Below, piece after piece: positions 1 to 12,936 of a stretch of 64,000 bases of DNA. The position numbers and the translations under genes were made by a program. Where the stretch lies: contig CM067526.1 in assembly GCA_034509925.1 (NCBI GenBank), forward strand, positions 7,214,501-7,278,500, in the 5' to 3' direction. The notes under the pieces were generated by a model, which did not search any database, had not been told where the DNA came from, and saw only the letters and a program-made list of their open reading frames with translations. Position 1 is the stretch's first letter; every line of letters begins with the position of its first letter. This DNA comes from Hirudinaria manillensis (lineage: Eukaryota; Annelida; Clitellata; Hirudinida; Hirudinidae).

Positions 1-2560
1 TGTTATAACGTCGAATTAGGTCGGAGTTTCTTGCCTTCCGGGCGATAATAAAGGTCAGAGAGCGCAAAAAAGTGAAATCGTTAAACGTTGCTTCGAGAAA
101 CATTCGCCCGAATTACGTTCAACTCTATGTTGAACGCTTCGAATAAAACGTCGGCCATTTCTACCGGAAACAAGATGGCGACATAATAAACATCGTTTGT
201 AATCAAGATGGTGGCCCTAATAAAAACGCCTTATTACGACTGGCAGCTGGCTAAAGACGTTTCGCGCCCAAATAGGCAGACGACAGCGACTTGACCCGAG
301 CTGACCTCTGGCGAGATATTTTCTTATTTTTGATCGTTTAATGCTTTTGTTTTTCATGTTTTGGCCGCCTGTGGTTTGCTGATTGCCGTTATAAATGGGA
401 ATAATAAGAATAATAATAATGTAGTAATAATATATTATTATTTATTACAATATATTATTGTCGTTGTTGTTGCTGTTGTTATTGTTGCTCGAAGAAAGAA
501 AATTATATTCTAAACGAGATGTTGAAATCTGACGAGTGTTTTTGAAATTCACTTTTAATCACCAGCTTCACTTTCACTTCAAACTAAATTCTTCTTTCCA
601 TCATTTTAGAGTTGTTCAACAGTGAATCATTATGCAAATTAACTTGTTCAATTGTCGGCATTTTATTTCTAATTGCCATAGCAACATGTCGATGCTACTT
701 TTCCTAAATGGAGACTTTCCAATGTTTAACGCGCTCAATTGCTTTTCATTTAAATCCACTGATTGGGTTGGTCCGATTCGAATCACGTGGTCTTAATCAC
801 GTGATGACGATTTATAGTTACCTTGAAGGTTTTTCGTATCTTTGGGGATTTCCAAAGAGAGGAAAAGAAACGTAAATTTTTCCGGGCGAATTGCCACGTG
901 ATAAAAACAAATAAGGAATGCTTTTCCTTAAATTTTCCAAGTTATCGCCCACAAAGCATGTGATGTTGTGTTCCTCAGATCTTCTGCAGGCACATGTGCA
1001 GAATCTCACGCGAGAAAACTTTGTGAATCCTTCATCTACCGTTTTTGCATCATATTTTTGCGTCTATGAGCAATTGTTTGTTAAACTGCGTTAACAATTG
1101 ATTATTATTATTATTATTAAATTATATAAAAATAATATGGCTAATCTTAACAGGGCAAAGAGGTCGTCATAAAAGTCTTCTTGGCTCTTGTTAGGATTGA
1201 AAATGGAATTTATAAATTGATGCCAACTTGTTTACGACATCATGAGGGCGACGACAAGGAAGACAACAACAGCAGTAACAACAACAACAATCATAATAAT
1301 AATAATAATAATAATAAAAATAATATTAACAATGTTTACATTGAGATGCAGAACAACTGACGAAGATGACGTTGTTTTCATTCTTTGGTTGATGCCGAAA
1401 ATATTCAAACAATGTTTCACGTTTTTACGTTAGTGCTCTAAGATTGTCATGTTAAAGAATGCATCTATGAGAAATAATAATACTAAAAAAAATAAATAAT
1501 TATAATAAAAAGAATAAGTAATTATAATAAAAAGTATTAATAATTATAATAAAAAGAATAAATGCAAATTACGATAAGAAAATAAACGAAGCATATCAAT
1601 CGTCCTAAAGCTTTGTTTAACTCCTTAAATGCATATTATCGACCACGATTTATTTCAACGCCAGCTAGTTTTTCTTTGCTCATTAAACAAAAATTAATAA
1701 AACTTCAAACATTATAAATATTTTAATATTTCAAATAATTTCAGTTAAGAAATAATTTTCAAAATGAAATCAATTTGTACTTTTTAGAAGCAATAATTTT
1801 TGGAAATGAAAAGATTTTGATTGAACGACTCGGGCACGAATTGACAAGGAATTGTTTAAAATCTTTGCATACATTGCATCGCATCAACAATTCAATCATT
1901 CATTAATCACTTTTATCCTTCTTTCTTTCATTCACCTTCAGTCCTTCAATTCATTCAATTCTTCAAGCCATCTCGAGTCCTTTAACAGGATTTTGTAATT
2001 CATTCACCTCCTCAATCACCTCGACGCATTCATCTACCTCCCCATGAATCGTAGAAGAGGTGCATTCATGCACCTTTGTGCATTCGTTCACTTTAAAAAG
2101 TGCATTTCGTGGTTCACATTTATCGCCAGTCATAGGACTTCATTGATGGTTACCATAACATTTAAGTTGGAATTACTTATTATTACTATTGTTATTATTA
2201 ATATTATTATAAGTAATTATTTCCATTTCGGTTGATGTCTATAATAAATTTATTATCGCCGTTTTTTTTAAATCAAGAATCGAACAACATAAGTATGGCT
2301 TAAAAGCGTAACTTTATGCTTATTTTCTATTTCCTTTTTGGATTTCGTGTGAATAAATTATTATAAATAAGCAACGACCGCATGACTCATTATAATTATT
2401 TATTATAATTATTTTATTATAATTACTTATTTTAATTACTTCGTAATTTCATAATTAATGATGAAATGTAATAAATGTCTTTAAATTCTTAATCATCCTT
2501 AATTTATCATCCAATGACGTGAAAAGAAGCAATTTAAACATCGCAACCTTCTCCCCAAAT
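1..2560. other. Gene-free AT-rich sequence
   Basis: I see no convincing coding region on either strand. The stretch holds short (AAT)n and (ATTATA)n runs and scattered E-box (CACGTG) motifs. The short reading frames lack splice context or family resemblance, and several are translated trinucleotide repeats. Confidence 0.6.
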
Positions 2561-2567
2561 GTGGAAC

Positions 2568-2790
2568 ACGATGACGGTGATGATGACGGTGATGATGATT
2601 ATGATGACGAAGATGGAGATGATGGTGATGATAACAAGACAATGATGGTGATAAAAAGGACAACGATAAATAAGCATGATGATGATGATGATGATGACGA
2701 CAGTGATGACGATAATGATAATGATTATTACGACGACGATGATGATTGTGATTACGATGACGACGACGACGTTGGCACTGATGGCTGGAA
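2568..2790. repeat. Degenerate (GAT/GAC)n microsatellite
   Basis: A trinucleotide tract of GAT and GAC units with interruptions. Read as protein it gives poly-Asp on plus and poly-His on minus, which explains the overlapping reading frames. It is not a gene. Confidence 0.9.
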
Positions 2791-2974
2791 ATGATGTGCT
2801 CGCGTGTAATGCTTGGTGAGCAGTTAACTTGCAATGTCGATGACGAATGACCTCAAAACATCGGTTATTATTTCCAACCCCAAGCCCTGACCTTTTGACC
2901 CGCGACAGACCAAATATTTATTGCCGGGCTTTCCCTTCCATTCACCCTTTAACGACTCGTCTGCTCCAATTCCA

Positions 2975-3016
2975 GTTACCATGGTAACCCGATAACACAA
3001 CGGTTACCATGGTAAT
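2975..3016. promoter_or_regulatory. Two tandem X-box-like palindromes
   Basis: GTTACCATGGTAAC at 2975-2988 is a perfect 14-bp palindrome. GTTACCATGGTAAT at 3003-3016 repeats it with one end base changed, 28 bp further on. Both match the X-box bound by RFX transcription factors, known from cilium-gene promoters. A related motif, GTTTCCATGGAGAC, lies at 8118-8131. No gene start is visible next to the pair, so a regulatory role is inference. Confidence 0.4.
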
Positions 3017-3398
3017 CGTCCTTTTCTCGGTGCAAGTAAATAATGCCCCATTTGTTATAATATTATCACTAATTTAAATTACGATTAATAAATATTGCTG
3101 CTAAATTTAATTTCTTTACGGTAACATTTCAAATGTTTTTACGATTTATTCATTTATTTATTTATATAAATCAATTTAACATAGATCAAGTTAATATTTT
3201 AATTTAGGTAAATAATTTAATTTCTGAATAAAACGTAGAAGCAACGAAATGATAACAAAGTAATTTCAAATATCAGCAGTGATTCCATCTTCATGTTAAA
3301 CATTCTGCATGAAAGATTTATGTCTTCTGGATTTACGAGTCAAGCGATTTATTGAAAACATTTATATCAGAGATATTATTGTTATTAATTCTTTTCAA

Positions 3399-3456
<58 letters not shown>

Positions 3457-4284
3457 ATTGTTATTAATTTATAAATACTCCATTGCCATCATAAATTCAT
3501 TAATTATAGTTGTTCTTGTTAATAAAATTAAATATTTTTAATTAAATTCATTTTAAAACTCAAAATAATTTTGAAGTTTTTGTTAAATAATTCAGAATTT
3601 CAAAGAAATAAAATAAATAATAATAATATTAAAACATTAAAAATGTTTTATTTATTTATTTATTTCTGAAACCCAAATGAAACATTATAATTTTAACGAT
3701 TTATTATTAATAAATAAATTCTTAAAACAATTCAAAATTCTTTTGTAATTACAGAAATATTTACAAAATCGAATTATTTAATATTTTTAATCGTAAAGCA
3801 ATGTCATCTTTTTTTTAATCTTAAAATGCATTCATTTTTTACAAATTAATTCATTCTCCATGTAATACAAAGTGATACATGGTATGTTGGAGATGATACC
3901 ATCTTTTTGTTCACGATGATGATGATGAAGATGATAATAAATGCTGTATTGCATAAAGTTCCAAACTCATACGTCGTTCACCCCGAAAGATTGCAACAAC
4001 AATGGAAATAAATTAAAAATAATAAATTATGACAAATATGTTTCATAATAATATGAAATAATATGAATTGTTGGAATTAATAAACTCGAGCACGTCATAA
4101 AGTCATGTATTTAATAGAAGTGCTTCCTGCTCTTATTGCTATTCACGTAAACAAAATTCCTTTTTCAATATTTTCTTCCATATTCCACTCCTTCCACCTC
4201 AAAGTGAAGATTTCCAATACAATGGAAGTGCTTCGAAATGGGAATATGGAAAAGTTGGCGTGCAAACCACCGTGCGTCTCCAAC
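3017..4284. other. Gene-free AT-rich sequence
   Basis: Apart from the (ATT)n tract at 3400-3454 this is unremarkable AT-rich DNA. I see no splice-flanked open reading frame. Confidence 0.6.
3400..3454. repeat. (ATT)n microsatellite
   Basis: About 18 nearly perfect ATT units. It is of the same kind as the TAA tracts that border the two long LINEs at 24-31 kb, but carries no insertion. Confidence 0.95.
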
Positions 4285-4380
4285 ATTCATCCATCCATCC
4301 ACCCACCCATCCATCCGTCCATCCATCCATCCATCCATCCATCCATCCATCCATCCATCTATCCGTCCATCCCTCCATCC
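4285..4380. repeat. (CATC)n microsatellite
   Basis: Tandem CATC tetranucleotides with CACC and CGTC variants. The proline, serine, isoleucine and histidine repeats predicted in several frames are only this tract. Confidence 0.95.
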
Positions 4381-4555
4381 CAATCACCTTCTTAAATATT
4401 CATGTACAGGCAACAATAGAATCGGTGCTTATAAATTGGATTTACGTTATTTCAAAAACATGCTCATGACAAACACTAAGATTTCACGGCATTCACGGTT
4501 ATGATAACCATCTTCTCCTTCTTCAAAAAAAAATCTATAAATACCATCCCCATCG

Positions 4556-4680
4556 TCATTGTCATCATCACCATCACAACCATCATCGTCTTCGTCGTCA
4601 TCATTATCATCACCACAACCATCATCATCATCATCATCACCACCACAACCATCATCGTCATCGTCGTCGTCATCGCATCG
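4556..4680. repeat. (CAT/CGT)n microsatellite
   Basis: A degenerate trinucleotide tract of CAT, CAC and CGT units, encoding poly-Asp on the minus strand. It is not coding. Confidence 0.9.
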
Positions 4681-4863
4681 AAGACAAGGATGATTGGGCT
4701 GAGGGCGTTGCAATGTTGGCGTAATAGGAGGAGGTGAGATTGCATTCATTTGTGTCGATGTCCGCTCAGGGGATGGGTCTTTGAAATTGTTCCTGCAACG
4801 ACAATTTTTACAACGACGTTTGTATCTTGCGCCTGATTACTTCGCACAACAGCTTTGTGTGGA

Positions 4864-4935
4864 ACGGACAAACGGACGGACGGACGGACGAACGGACGAG
4901 CGGATGGATGGATGGATGGACGGAATCGATGGACG
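4864..4935. repeat. (GGAC/GGAT)n microsatellite
   Basis: Tetranucleotide GGAC units pass into GGAT units. The reverse-complement sequence type also appears at 4285-4380 and 16425-16570. Confidence 0.9.
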
Positions 4936-4945
4936 AATGGATGAA

Positions 4946-7900
4946 TTACATAGTTTTGATTTCCGAAAAATAAATACAAAAATCATCTTTATAATTTCAT
5001 TCCATCGGTGCATAATTTCTTTCCTGTTAGAACTTCAATGTCATCCAGGGGTCACCCTGATGATTTTAATTATGATTCTAAAATTAATTATAATTTGATT
5101 CTGCCATTAGAATAACCTGCATAACTTTATAAAATATTATTTACTTTGTAATGGTTAATAATGGAAATATTTCTATTTAATTTTAAATCCTAATATTAAA
5201 AGGAGTTTAAATTTCTTAAAATTCAAAAGAAAGGAAAAAAATAAATGAATTGTTAAAATATTTAAGTTGCAATTATTTGTCTGTCAGAAATTTTTATAAT
5301 TTACGTATTTTCTGCCTAAATTTCTTTGAATTTCTCACATTTTCCGATTTATTCCTACAATTTAAATTTAAAACATTTTAAAAAATAATTTTAATTTCTC
5401 CGATTTAATAATTTAAAGCGTTTAATTTATTATTGAAGAGTCTCGTACAAAAACCATTTCCAGACATAAATTTAAGAAAGCATTTATTACAGAAAAGGCT
5501 TTTTTAAATTTAAAAAAATGCGTTTGCAATCGTCAGTTTCAGGTTTTATAAAATAAAAGTCATTTATCATTCTCAATAAAAAGGAGGGGAATGGTCATCA
5601 TAATACGTCGTCGGCACATCAGCATTATACAAAGATCCTCAGCATTCTGTGGTTGTGGAGACAATGATGACGATGATGACGATGATGATGATGATGACGA
5701 CGACGATGACGATACCGAGGAAGAGAATATTGTTGAAATGGTGACAAAGATCGTAAATCGAAAAAGTTTACATAGCTGTAAATTTGCGAGGCATTGACCC
5801 CGTGGACAAGGTTCAGAAATTGAAAAGCAGAGGTAAAAATATAAATATTTTATTGCCATTTCTCAAATTACATTAAAATAAACATTTTATTGCAATATAC
5901 ATATATAAATAAACATTTTATTTAATACATCAAGTAAAACTCTTCACCACACAGACATGTTTATCACAGACATGTTCAACTGTGTCAATCCCGAGCACTC
6001 GCGCAACTTCCGCTGTTGTTGCTGATGTTGTTGTTGTTGTTTCTGTTGATGAGGATGATGAGAAGGATGATGACGGTGATGATGACGATAGAGAAGATTG
6101 TGTTAGATTCGTAAATGATAATTTGTTTCACTGATCTAATTTAAAGTAAATAGTAACATAAACATACATAATATATTACAAAGTAACGTGTATAAATTAT
6201 TAAATAAATAAATAACTAGAAAATATAAATTCCATATAATAAGATATAATATTTAACACGATATTATATAATTACTTTATATGTAACTCAAATTTATACA
6301 AAATAATTTAACACCGTTTATTAATAGCAATAGCAACAACAACAACAACAACGACGACGACGACGACAACAACACGGAAGCTGAATAATAACTTATGGAA
6401 AGCATTCGTGACCCCCTTGAAAGTCATTCCAATCCAGGTGAGGTTCACTCACCTGGTGATCGTCTAAAGGAGATTGAAATGCATTTTAATTAACAAACCT
6501 ATTTCCTCTCGAAGATGATAAATATGATGTTCGTCATAATTATAATCATAATTAATATTGTAAAATAATATTTATCATCGTCCTTCATATACGGACCATA
6601 ATAACAATATCATTATAATTACTAATAATATTACATAATATACTGAGATATGATTTATATGATCATAACATTACCATAATAACGTAAAATGGATGGATGG
6701 ATAATTACAACGTAATGTAATTTAATCATAATGTAATGCGTAATTATAATTATAAAAATATAATAACATCGTTATTTATTTTATTATTAACAAGAATAAA
6801 ATAATTACAGCTCACGTGAATAATTGTATTAAATTTGGACGGAAATCATTGGGAAATATCCGAGAAGCCATGCATAGTCGGAGTTCAAAGGGTTCGTGAA
6901 ATTTTAATCCAAAGAATTATATTTAATTATTTTCCAAGAATTTTAATAATGAAATTAATTTGATTTCTGTAAAAATATTTCCAAGCAATTTATTTGGCGC
7001 TTGATCTTTTATCCGTGATTAAAATTTAAAACCAAATCCGACTTAAAACCCAAATTATAGGAAACGATTTGGAAATTAATTTGCATTAGGAGACATTTTG
7101 AAAGATTTAAAAATTATTATTATTATTATCACGTCGTTCATAATTATTTTATTTCTGTTATAATATTATTAATTATTTATATTGTAATAGAATATCCATC
7201 ATTCTCAGAATTGGACAATGTTCAATATTTGGTTGTACACGATTTAAACTGATTTATTTAATAATAAGGTAAAATATCATTAAATTGGAAAATGAATTGT
7301 AATTGGCCAAACGAGTGCATCTCATTTAGTTTCACGTCGCCATACTCTGCTTCCTTCATGTCCTACTCATCCATTCCAACTTTTCATATCATCATCATCG
7401 TCTTCATCGTCATCATCACCACCACAAACATAATCGTCCATCCATCCATCCATCCATCAACTAGTCAAATATATATATTACTATTCAATATATTAATTTT
7501 TACGATGAAACAAACGAACAAATGAGATTATATATTATTTCTTTCACAAATTTGGTCGAAACAAAATATTCGTTATCTATATTCTTGATGAATTAAAAAT
7601 AGTTATTTGTCTCATAGTTTTATTATAAATATAAATAATTATAAATTATTAATTTACATATTGCACATTAATTTATTACATGACAATGATTAATGTCTTA
7701 TTTCTGCCGATTTTAACATTTTATTTCGTAAATTTCTTAAAAAATGGAGAAACATTCCCGTAATTGTTTCCATGATTGATCTGCTACTGGCTTGATTATG
7801 TAGCATTTTTTTAAATATTCTTAAAAACGAAAATTGTATTTCTTCTATAATTTAATTTATAAATTTAATTTATGTTTATTCAATATATTGATTTGGATTT

Positions 7901-9440
7901 AATAACAAACATCATATTTTCAGCGCAATTATTAAGTGCCTAAGTCTTCGATAACTTTTTTTAAAATAGATTTTTAATGTTTATCGAATATAATTCTAGG
8001 AAATTAAAATCTAATTTATGATTTTAAAATAAAATAATTCGCAGGCTTTTCATTAAAAACGTTCCAAATGTTTGCGTTTCAATTCCTTCGTTCAACTTCC
8101 TCCCCGAGTCGCAACCGGTTTCCATGGAGACGGAAATTTGACACAAAATGTTTTTCATCCGAGCATGAAAGGGATCCAAATTACTGAGAAGAAGATCCTG
8201 TTGTTGCTGTTGTTGTGGCGATGATGATGATGATGATGATGTTATTATTATTATTATTATTATTATCATCATCATCATTATTATTATTATTTTAAATGCA
8301 TAACCGACAGAGTATCACTACCACTACTGTGATATCACAATCAATTCTGCAGAGAATCACTATCATAATCGCACCATCACGATTCGATTGTCACGTGTCT
8401 GGCGTTGATTCTTTAATTAGAACAAGAAATTGAAAGCAAAGAATTAAGTCCTTCCAAGATTTTTCGTTAAAAACAAAAACATTTTCAAGAAAATCTGAGA
8501 AAAATTTTCAATTTTTTTTTTTATTTCTGGTTTAAATTGAAGATTTTTGTTTCTTTTTGATTCACTGGTAACTGAATGATACTGCACTGGTGTGATTGCC
8601 GAACTAGTATCACCGTCAGAGTATCATTATCATCACCGAGTACCATTATCATCGTCGTCATCAGTAATTATTATGATCATAATATCATTCGCAAACTTAT
8701 TATGACGTTAAAGTGCCACTTTTATGAGCAATAAAATAATTGGAAGCAGTTCAAAGAAAGGAAATATATTTATATTTTTTATATTATTTATATTATTTAT
8801 ATTTTAATTCAACAATTTATTTATTTTCCAGGAAAACGTTTAAAATATTCAGAAACACAATACAAATTAATGTAAAACATTCAGTGAAGCACTTCTTGGA
8901 AAAAACAAATTTCTTCCATTTTGTCGAGTTCGTGTTTTGTGTGAGCACAAATTTTTATGTTTAAAAGCTAAAAACGTTGTCGTTGTCGCTGCTGTCGCTG
9001 ACGTCGTCGACGCCTGTGTCGCCGTGGTCGCTGGTCGTCGCTCCTATCATTCGTGCGCCAGTTTCAGCGGGTGTCTCTTTCAAATTTATTATTTTTTATT
9101 TGTTACTTATTGTTTATTATTACTTATTTAATATTTATTACTTATTATTTATTGTTTTTGTTCGAAATCTCAACTGCGAGAAATTGATGACGTCCGAGAC
9201 TTTTAATGCGCGCTGTGGCTTCAGACAAAACAGCCATTTATAATAAATACAATCATCATCATAATCATCATAATCATTGTCATCGCCATCGTCGTCGTCG
9301 TCAACATGAATTTAGCAAATGACTAAAGGAATTCATTTGTAAAAGTTAATAAATTTTAAAAAAATAGAACGATTTGAGAGGTAATGATTGCTGAGGGCGC
9401 ATCTTTGTAAAGTCAACGTAAATTATTACATTCTTATTGT
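4946..9440. other. Gene-free AT-rich sequence with small microsatellites
   Basis: No gene is recognised on either strand. The interval includes short (GAT)n at 5664-5715, (CATC)n near 7438 and a (GAT)n/(ATT)n tract at about 8219-8295. The remaining frames are short and without family resemblance. Confidence 0.55.
5664..5715. repeat. (GAT/GAC)n microsatellite
   Basis: An uninterrupted run of GAT and GAC units, translated as a block of aspartates. This is simple repeat, not a gene. Confidence 0.9.
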
Positions 9441-9461
9441 TGCTATTGCATCGAGTTGATT

Positions 9462-9584
9462 ACGATGATGGTATTTGGGGCGACGATGACTATGATGATG
9501 GTGGTGGTTGTGATGATGGTTATAACGATGAAGATGAAGATAATGATGATCATGGTGACGATGATGATGATAATGATAAAGGTA

Positions 9585-9619
<35 letters not shown>

Positions 9620-9640
9620 TATGATAATTATGAAGGAGGG
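9462..9640. repeat. Degenerate (GAT)n microsatellite
   Basis: A long imperfect GAT/GGT/AAT tract gives acidic, methionine-rich or histidine-rich reading frames, depending on frame. No coding function is supported. Confidence 0.9.
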
Positions 9641-10072
9641 CCAAGGTGACGATCATATTGACGAAGATAAATTGAGGAGCATGCCGGGTTTAAGCACAAA
9701 TATGATTAATTTCGAGCCACTGCGTCATTAAATCGAAAGCATACGAAAATAAATTCGGTGCGTAAAATAATAAATTCATAAATTAATAAAAATAATAATT
9801 CCATAAATGGATAAAAATAATAAATTCATAAAAATAATAAATTCATAAATTGATATAAACAATAAGCCCATAAACATTCATTCATTTCATCATCACATCA
9901 TCGCATTTCCAAACGGCTCCAAAGTGCCATTTTATGACAAATCCTTAACAAAAGAATGAGATAAAAAAAAAATCATAACGGCAACAGCATCAGCAGTAAT
10001 AATAATAATTATTAATATTATTAATTTTAATAGTAATAATAATAATATTAATAATAATAATAAAATACCCAC

Positions 10073-10250
10073 CTGAGGAAGAATATTGTATGACGATCAG
10101 GAAGACGAGACCGAGAGCGAAATTGTGGATTTGGAGAGATTTCGATAGCTTCCTCATGGAACTGACAAAGGAGGAATTAAGGGGAGCACTGAGTACGTGG
10201 GTCTCATTGGAGTTCATTTTCCAGTCATTGTTGGTGGTGGAGACCTCCAT
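10073..10250 (-). CDS. Candidate first coding exon with a membrane anchor
   Basis: On the minus strand an ATG at 10250-10248 opens 59 codons that run into a strong splice donor, CAG followed by GTGGGT, at 10073/10072. The exon would end in phase 1. The predicted peptide has a polar N-terminus of about 40 residues, then a hydrophobic stretch (FALGLVFLIVIQY), the layout of a type II signal anchor such as those of Golgi enzymes. I do not recognise the family and found no second exon downstream on the minus strand. A 117-codon plus-strand frame overlaps it, but that frame has neither splice signals nor recognisable motifs. This could be chance; transcript data would settle it. Confidence 0.3.
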
Positions 10251-10865
10251 CCATGGAAATGCAAGTCATCAGGATTCTTGGAAATTCAGCAAAGCAGTAC
10301 ACGTGCCGCTTTTGCATCGCCCTGTCGCCACTTTGAACGATCAAATGATTATTTTGAATTTACGATTCTCATTTGCAATTACAAGCCAAAATTTAGACTT
10401 ACAATGTAAACTCGTAAATTGTACTTTCAACTCATTACATTGAACTTTTCTTCTTCATTACTTTTCCTTTCTTCTTGTAAATCATGCAAGTAGGTCGACC
10501 TGAAAGCAGTTGAACAACGATCAAGTTCTGCGGATTCACAAATATCTTATTTCTCTTTCATGAATAACTTCGGTGCCAAAATAAATAATTATTTTACTAA
10601 TATTTTTAAAATTACGTATAATTTAATAATATAATTACTTCACGGCTATAATTTATTATTTTGTAATGAAATTATCATTAACGCTTCCATCCATTTGGTA
10701 AGAATTATCAGCAAATCAATGTCTCTCAATTGAAAGAAAGCATTACGACGTGTGTGCAATCACTTTCAACAATTTGAAGGATTCCAAAATCTACGCCGTC
10801 GATCATCCTTTTTTTTTGCAGCGTACCATTATCTCCGATTGGCACTTCTTTCGCACTCCATAGCA

Positions 10866-10915
10866 CCCCCTAGCAATCCTTGGCAATCCCTGGCAATCCC
10901 TGGCAGTCCGTAGCC
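10866..10915. repeat. Short 10-bp tandem repeat
   Basis: Four to five imperfect copies of a 10-bp unit of the form TGGCAATCCC. It lies in otherwise unremarkable intergenic DNA. Confidence 0.7.
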
Positions 10916-11337
10916 TCGAGCAATGTCGAAGATGGAAAAAGTATCGCCGAAGTCTTTAAGCTACCACCTCTTATTCCAGGGCAAGACGAGACAGGTCATA
11001 AATTTGCACTTTGGTGAAAGCTTTCCCTTATTTATGAATCCACGCGTCAGCTTTGAGTTGTTCATTGTTGTTGTCATCATAATTATCACCGTCTTATAAA
11101 CTATAGCAAGGTTCTAACTTCTCATAATTATAATCATAATTTAATAAAAAATTATAACATAATCATCGCCATTACTTTCTTTAACTGTAACTTATTTCTC
11201 ATTTTATTTTAAATATTAATTTTAAAGATCTTTTTCTATTCTGTTTTCTTCAATTCATCAATTGAAGAATTCCATAAGTTGTTTGGAATTTGGAGGTGTT
11301 GTTGAAATCCATATTCCAGAAATGGATGGAAGGGTGG

Positions 11338-12936
11338 GTGTCATAAGGTTGGGACAGGGGCTAAAGTTTTACATTTTGTCTAGTTTTCTGAAAATCCGTA
11401 GCGTGTAATTGCCCAAAGTTTCAATTATTTCATGCCTTTATTCTCATTTAATAAAATTTCAATATGTTTGTGAAGCATAATTTGAATATGAATGACACTA
11501 CTGGGAAAAATCCCTTTGATGTTGTTTGGAGGCGTTTCAAAGATTAAGGATGGTATCTCTTCCTGTGCAGGAAATAGCATTTTATTACATCGACCACTAC
11601 TAGTGGTTATTATAATAAGGTTATATATATAAAAGGTAATGTTAAATAATTATTTGATTAAATAAAAAAACGCTGGTTAAGCTTATTATAATTGGTTTCT
11701 TGCTGAAATGGAGAAAGGACAAATTAAGGCATTAAATGAGCTAACTAAAGTCGTTTTCTGAAATTTCAAAAGTGTTTTAATGTTCCAGAAATGTTGTCAG
11801 ATGATTTTTAAAAGATCCAGATAGTTATAGAACCAACTAAGTATAAGGAAGACCTCGAACACTGGATCATCGTCAGAAGAGACTTCTTGTTCGTGAAGCT
11901 TGCAAAGGAGAATTCTCTTCAACGGGGCTTGAAAAAAAGTTGAAATTGAATTTAACCAAGTCTCCAATGTGTAGATACCTTCGGAGAAGCCGATTTTTAA
12001 AGTATAGAAAGCGCCAGTAGAAGACATTCTTGACAAAAAATCACAAAAGGATTTGATTGAATTGGCTCGAAGAGATGATGAGTTTGAATGTGATTTGGAG
12101 CATTGCAATTTTTCAGATGAGAAACATTTTAAGTTTGACAGTCTAAATGGGTTCAAATATTATTGGCATAATGTCAGAAGTCCCTAAAATCACTCTTGAA
12201 AAAAAATTTTGGAGGTCATTGTTGGGCTGCCATTTCTTCTCTTGGTTCATCAGATGTGGTGATCTTAAAGGGGAAACAAAATTGCTCATAATGTGCTTAA
12301 ATTCTAAACAAATACCTCCTATGCCTATGCACTAGATTTCAAATGGATATGGTTATCTTTTAACAAAATAATGGTTCCATCCACATCTCAATACCAAAAA
12401 AGGTTATTTTCCAGAAGAAGAATCTATGTCTTAAAGTGGTCTGATTCGAATTCCGGCCCAAATTCCTACTGAAAATGTGTTGGGATTGCTTAATAATCAA
12501 GTATATTCTAATGTTAGGCAAAAACCTAGCACTTTTGAATTGCAAAAAATGTCTGAGCGAGGGGATGATAAAGTTGGACAATAAGAGGCTGAAACTCTTG
12601 TTGAAATCAATGAAAGATCGAGTTAAGGAAGTATTTCAAAAAAGAATGACAAAACACATTGTCAGCTTTATTTATTTTAGATTTTAAACGTTTGTATTAA
12701 CAGGAAAAATAAAGATTTTTGCTTTCAAATGAGGTTCACCGACTTTCACTTTTTATCATATATCTAGTTTTTTGCTTAAATTACAAAATATAGTTTCCCA
12801 AAATCACTGAAATTAATATCTTCCAGTAGCTAATGAACATCTACGTAACATATAAATAAATGGTTTTTATATGACTTTTATAAACAAAATTATGGCTAAA
12901 AAACGTGAGTGTCCCAACCTTATGACACGCACTGTA
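11338..12936 (+). mobile_element. Degenerate Tc1/mariner DNA transposon
   Basis: GTGTCATAAGGTTGGGACA at 11338-11356 recurs as its exact reverse complement at 12910-12928, which makes a terminal inverted repeat pair about 1.6 kb apart. Outside the right copy the repeat runs on to a TA dinucleotide at 12935-12936, as expected for TA-targeting Tc1/mariner elements. The left end is worn, and its outermost bases and TA are not clear. The interior holds a broken Tc1-type transposase in plus orientation. Length, inverted ends and transposase remnant all agree. The copy is inactive. Confidence 0.85.
11790..12690 (+). pseudogene. Broken Tc1-like transposase
   Basis: Reading across several stops and frameshifts on the plus strand recovers the order of a Tc1-family transposase. 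A GRPR-type AT-hook and helix-turn-helix piece (GRPRTLDHRQKRLLVREA) lies near 11850. A FKYYWHN segment, typical just after the first catalytic aspartate region, lies near 12150. A NGSIHIS segment, corresponding to the second catalytic block, lies near 12375. A piece like the PTEN..GLL that precedes the final acidic residue lies near 12460. The reading frame is too damaged to make protein. Confidence 0.75.

Noticed and set aside
2499-2834. Histidine-rich or aspartate-rich open frames
   Set aside because: They are translations of the GAT/GAC microsatellite and have no splice or family support. The same holds for similar frames near 4.5, 5.6, 9.5, 14.2, 16.8 and 21.7 kb.
4105-4395. Frame with repeated [10 protein letters not shown]
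   Set aside because: A translation of (CATC)n; equivalent frames exist in all three phases.
10090-10443. 117-codon plus-strand ORF
   Set aside because: No recognisable motif, and it overlaps a better-supported minus-strand exon candidate.
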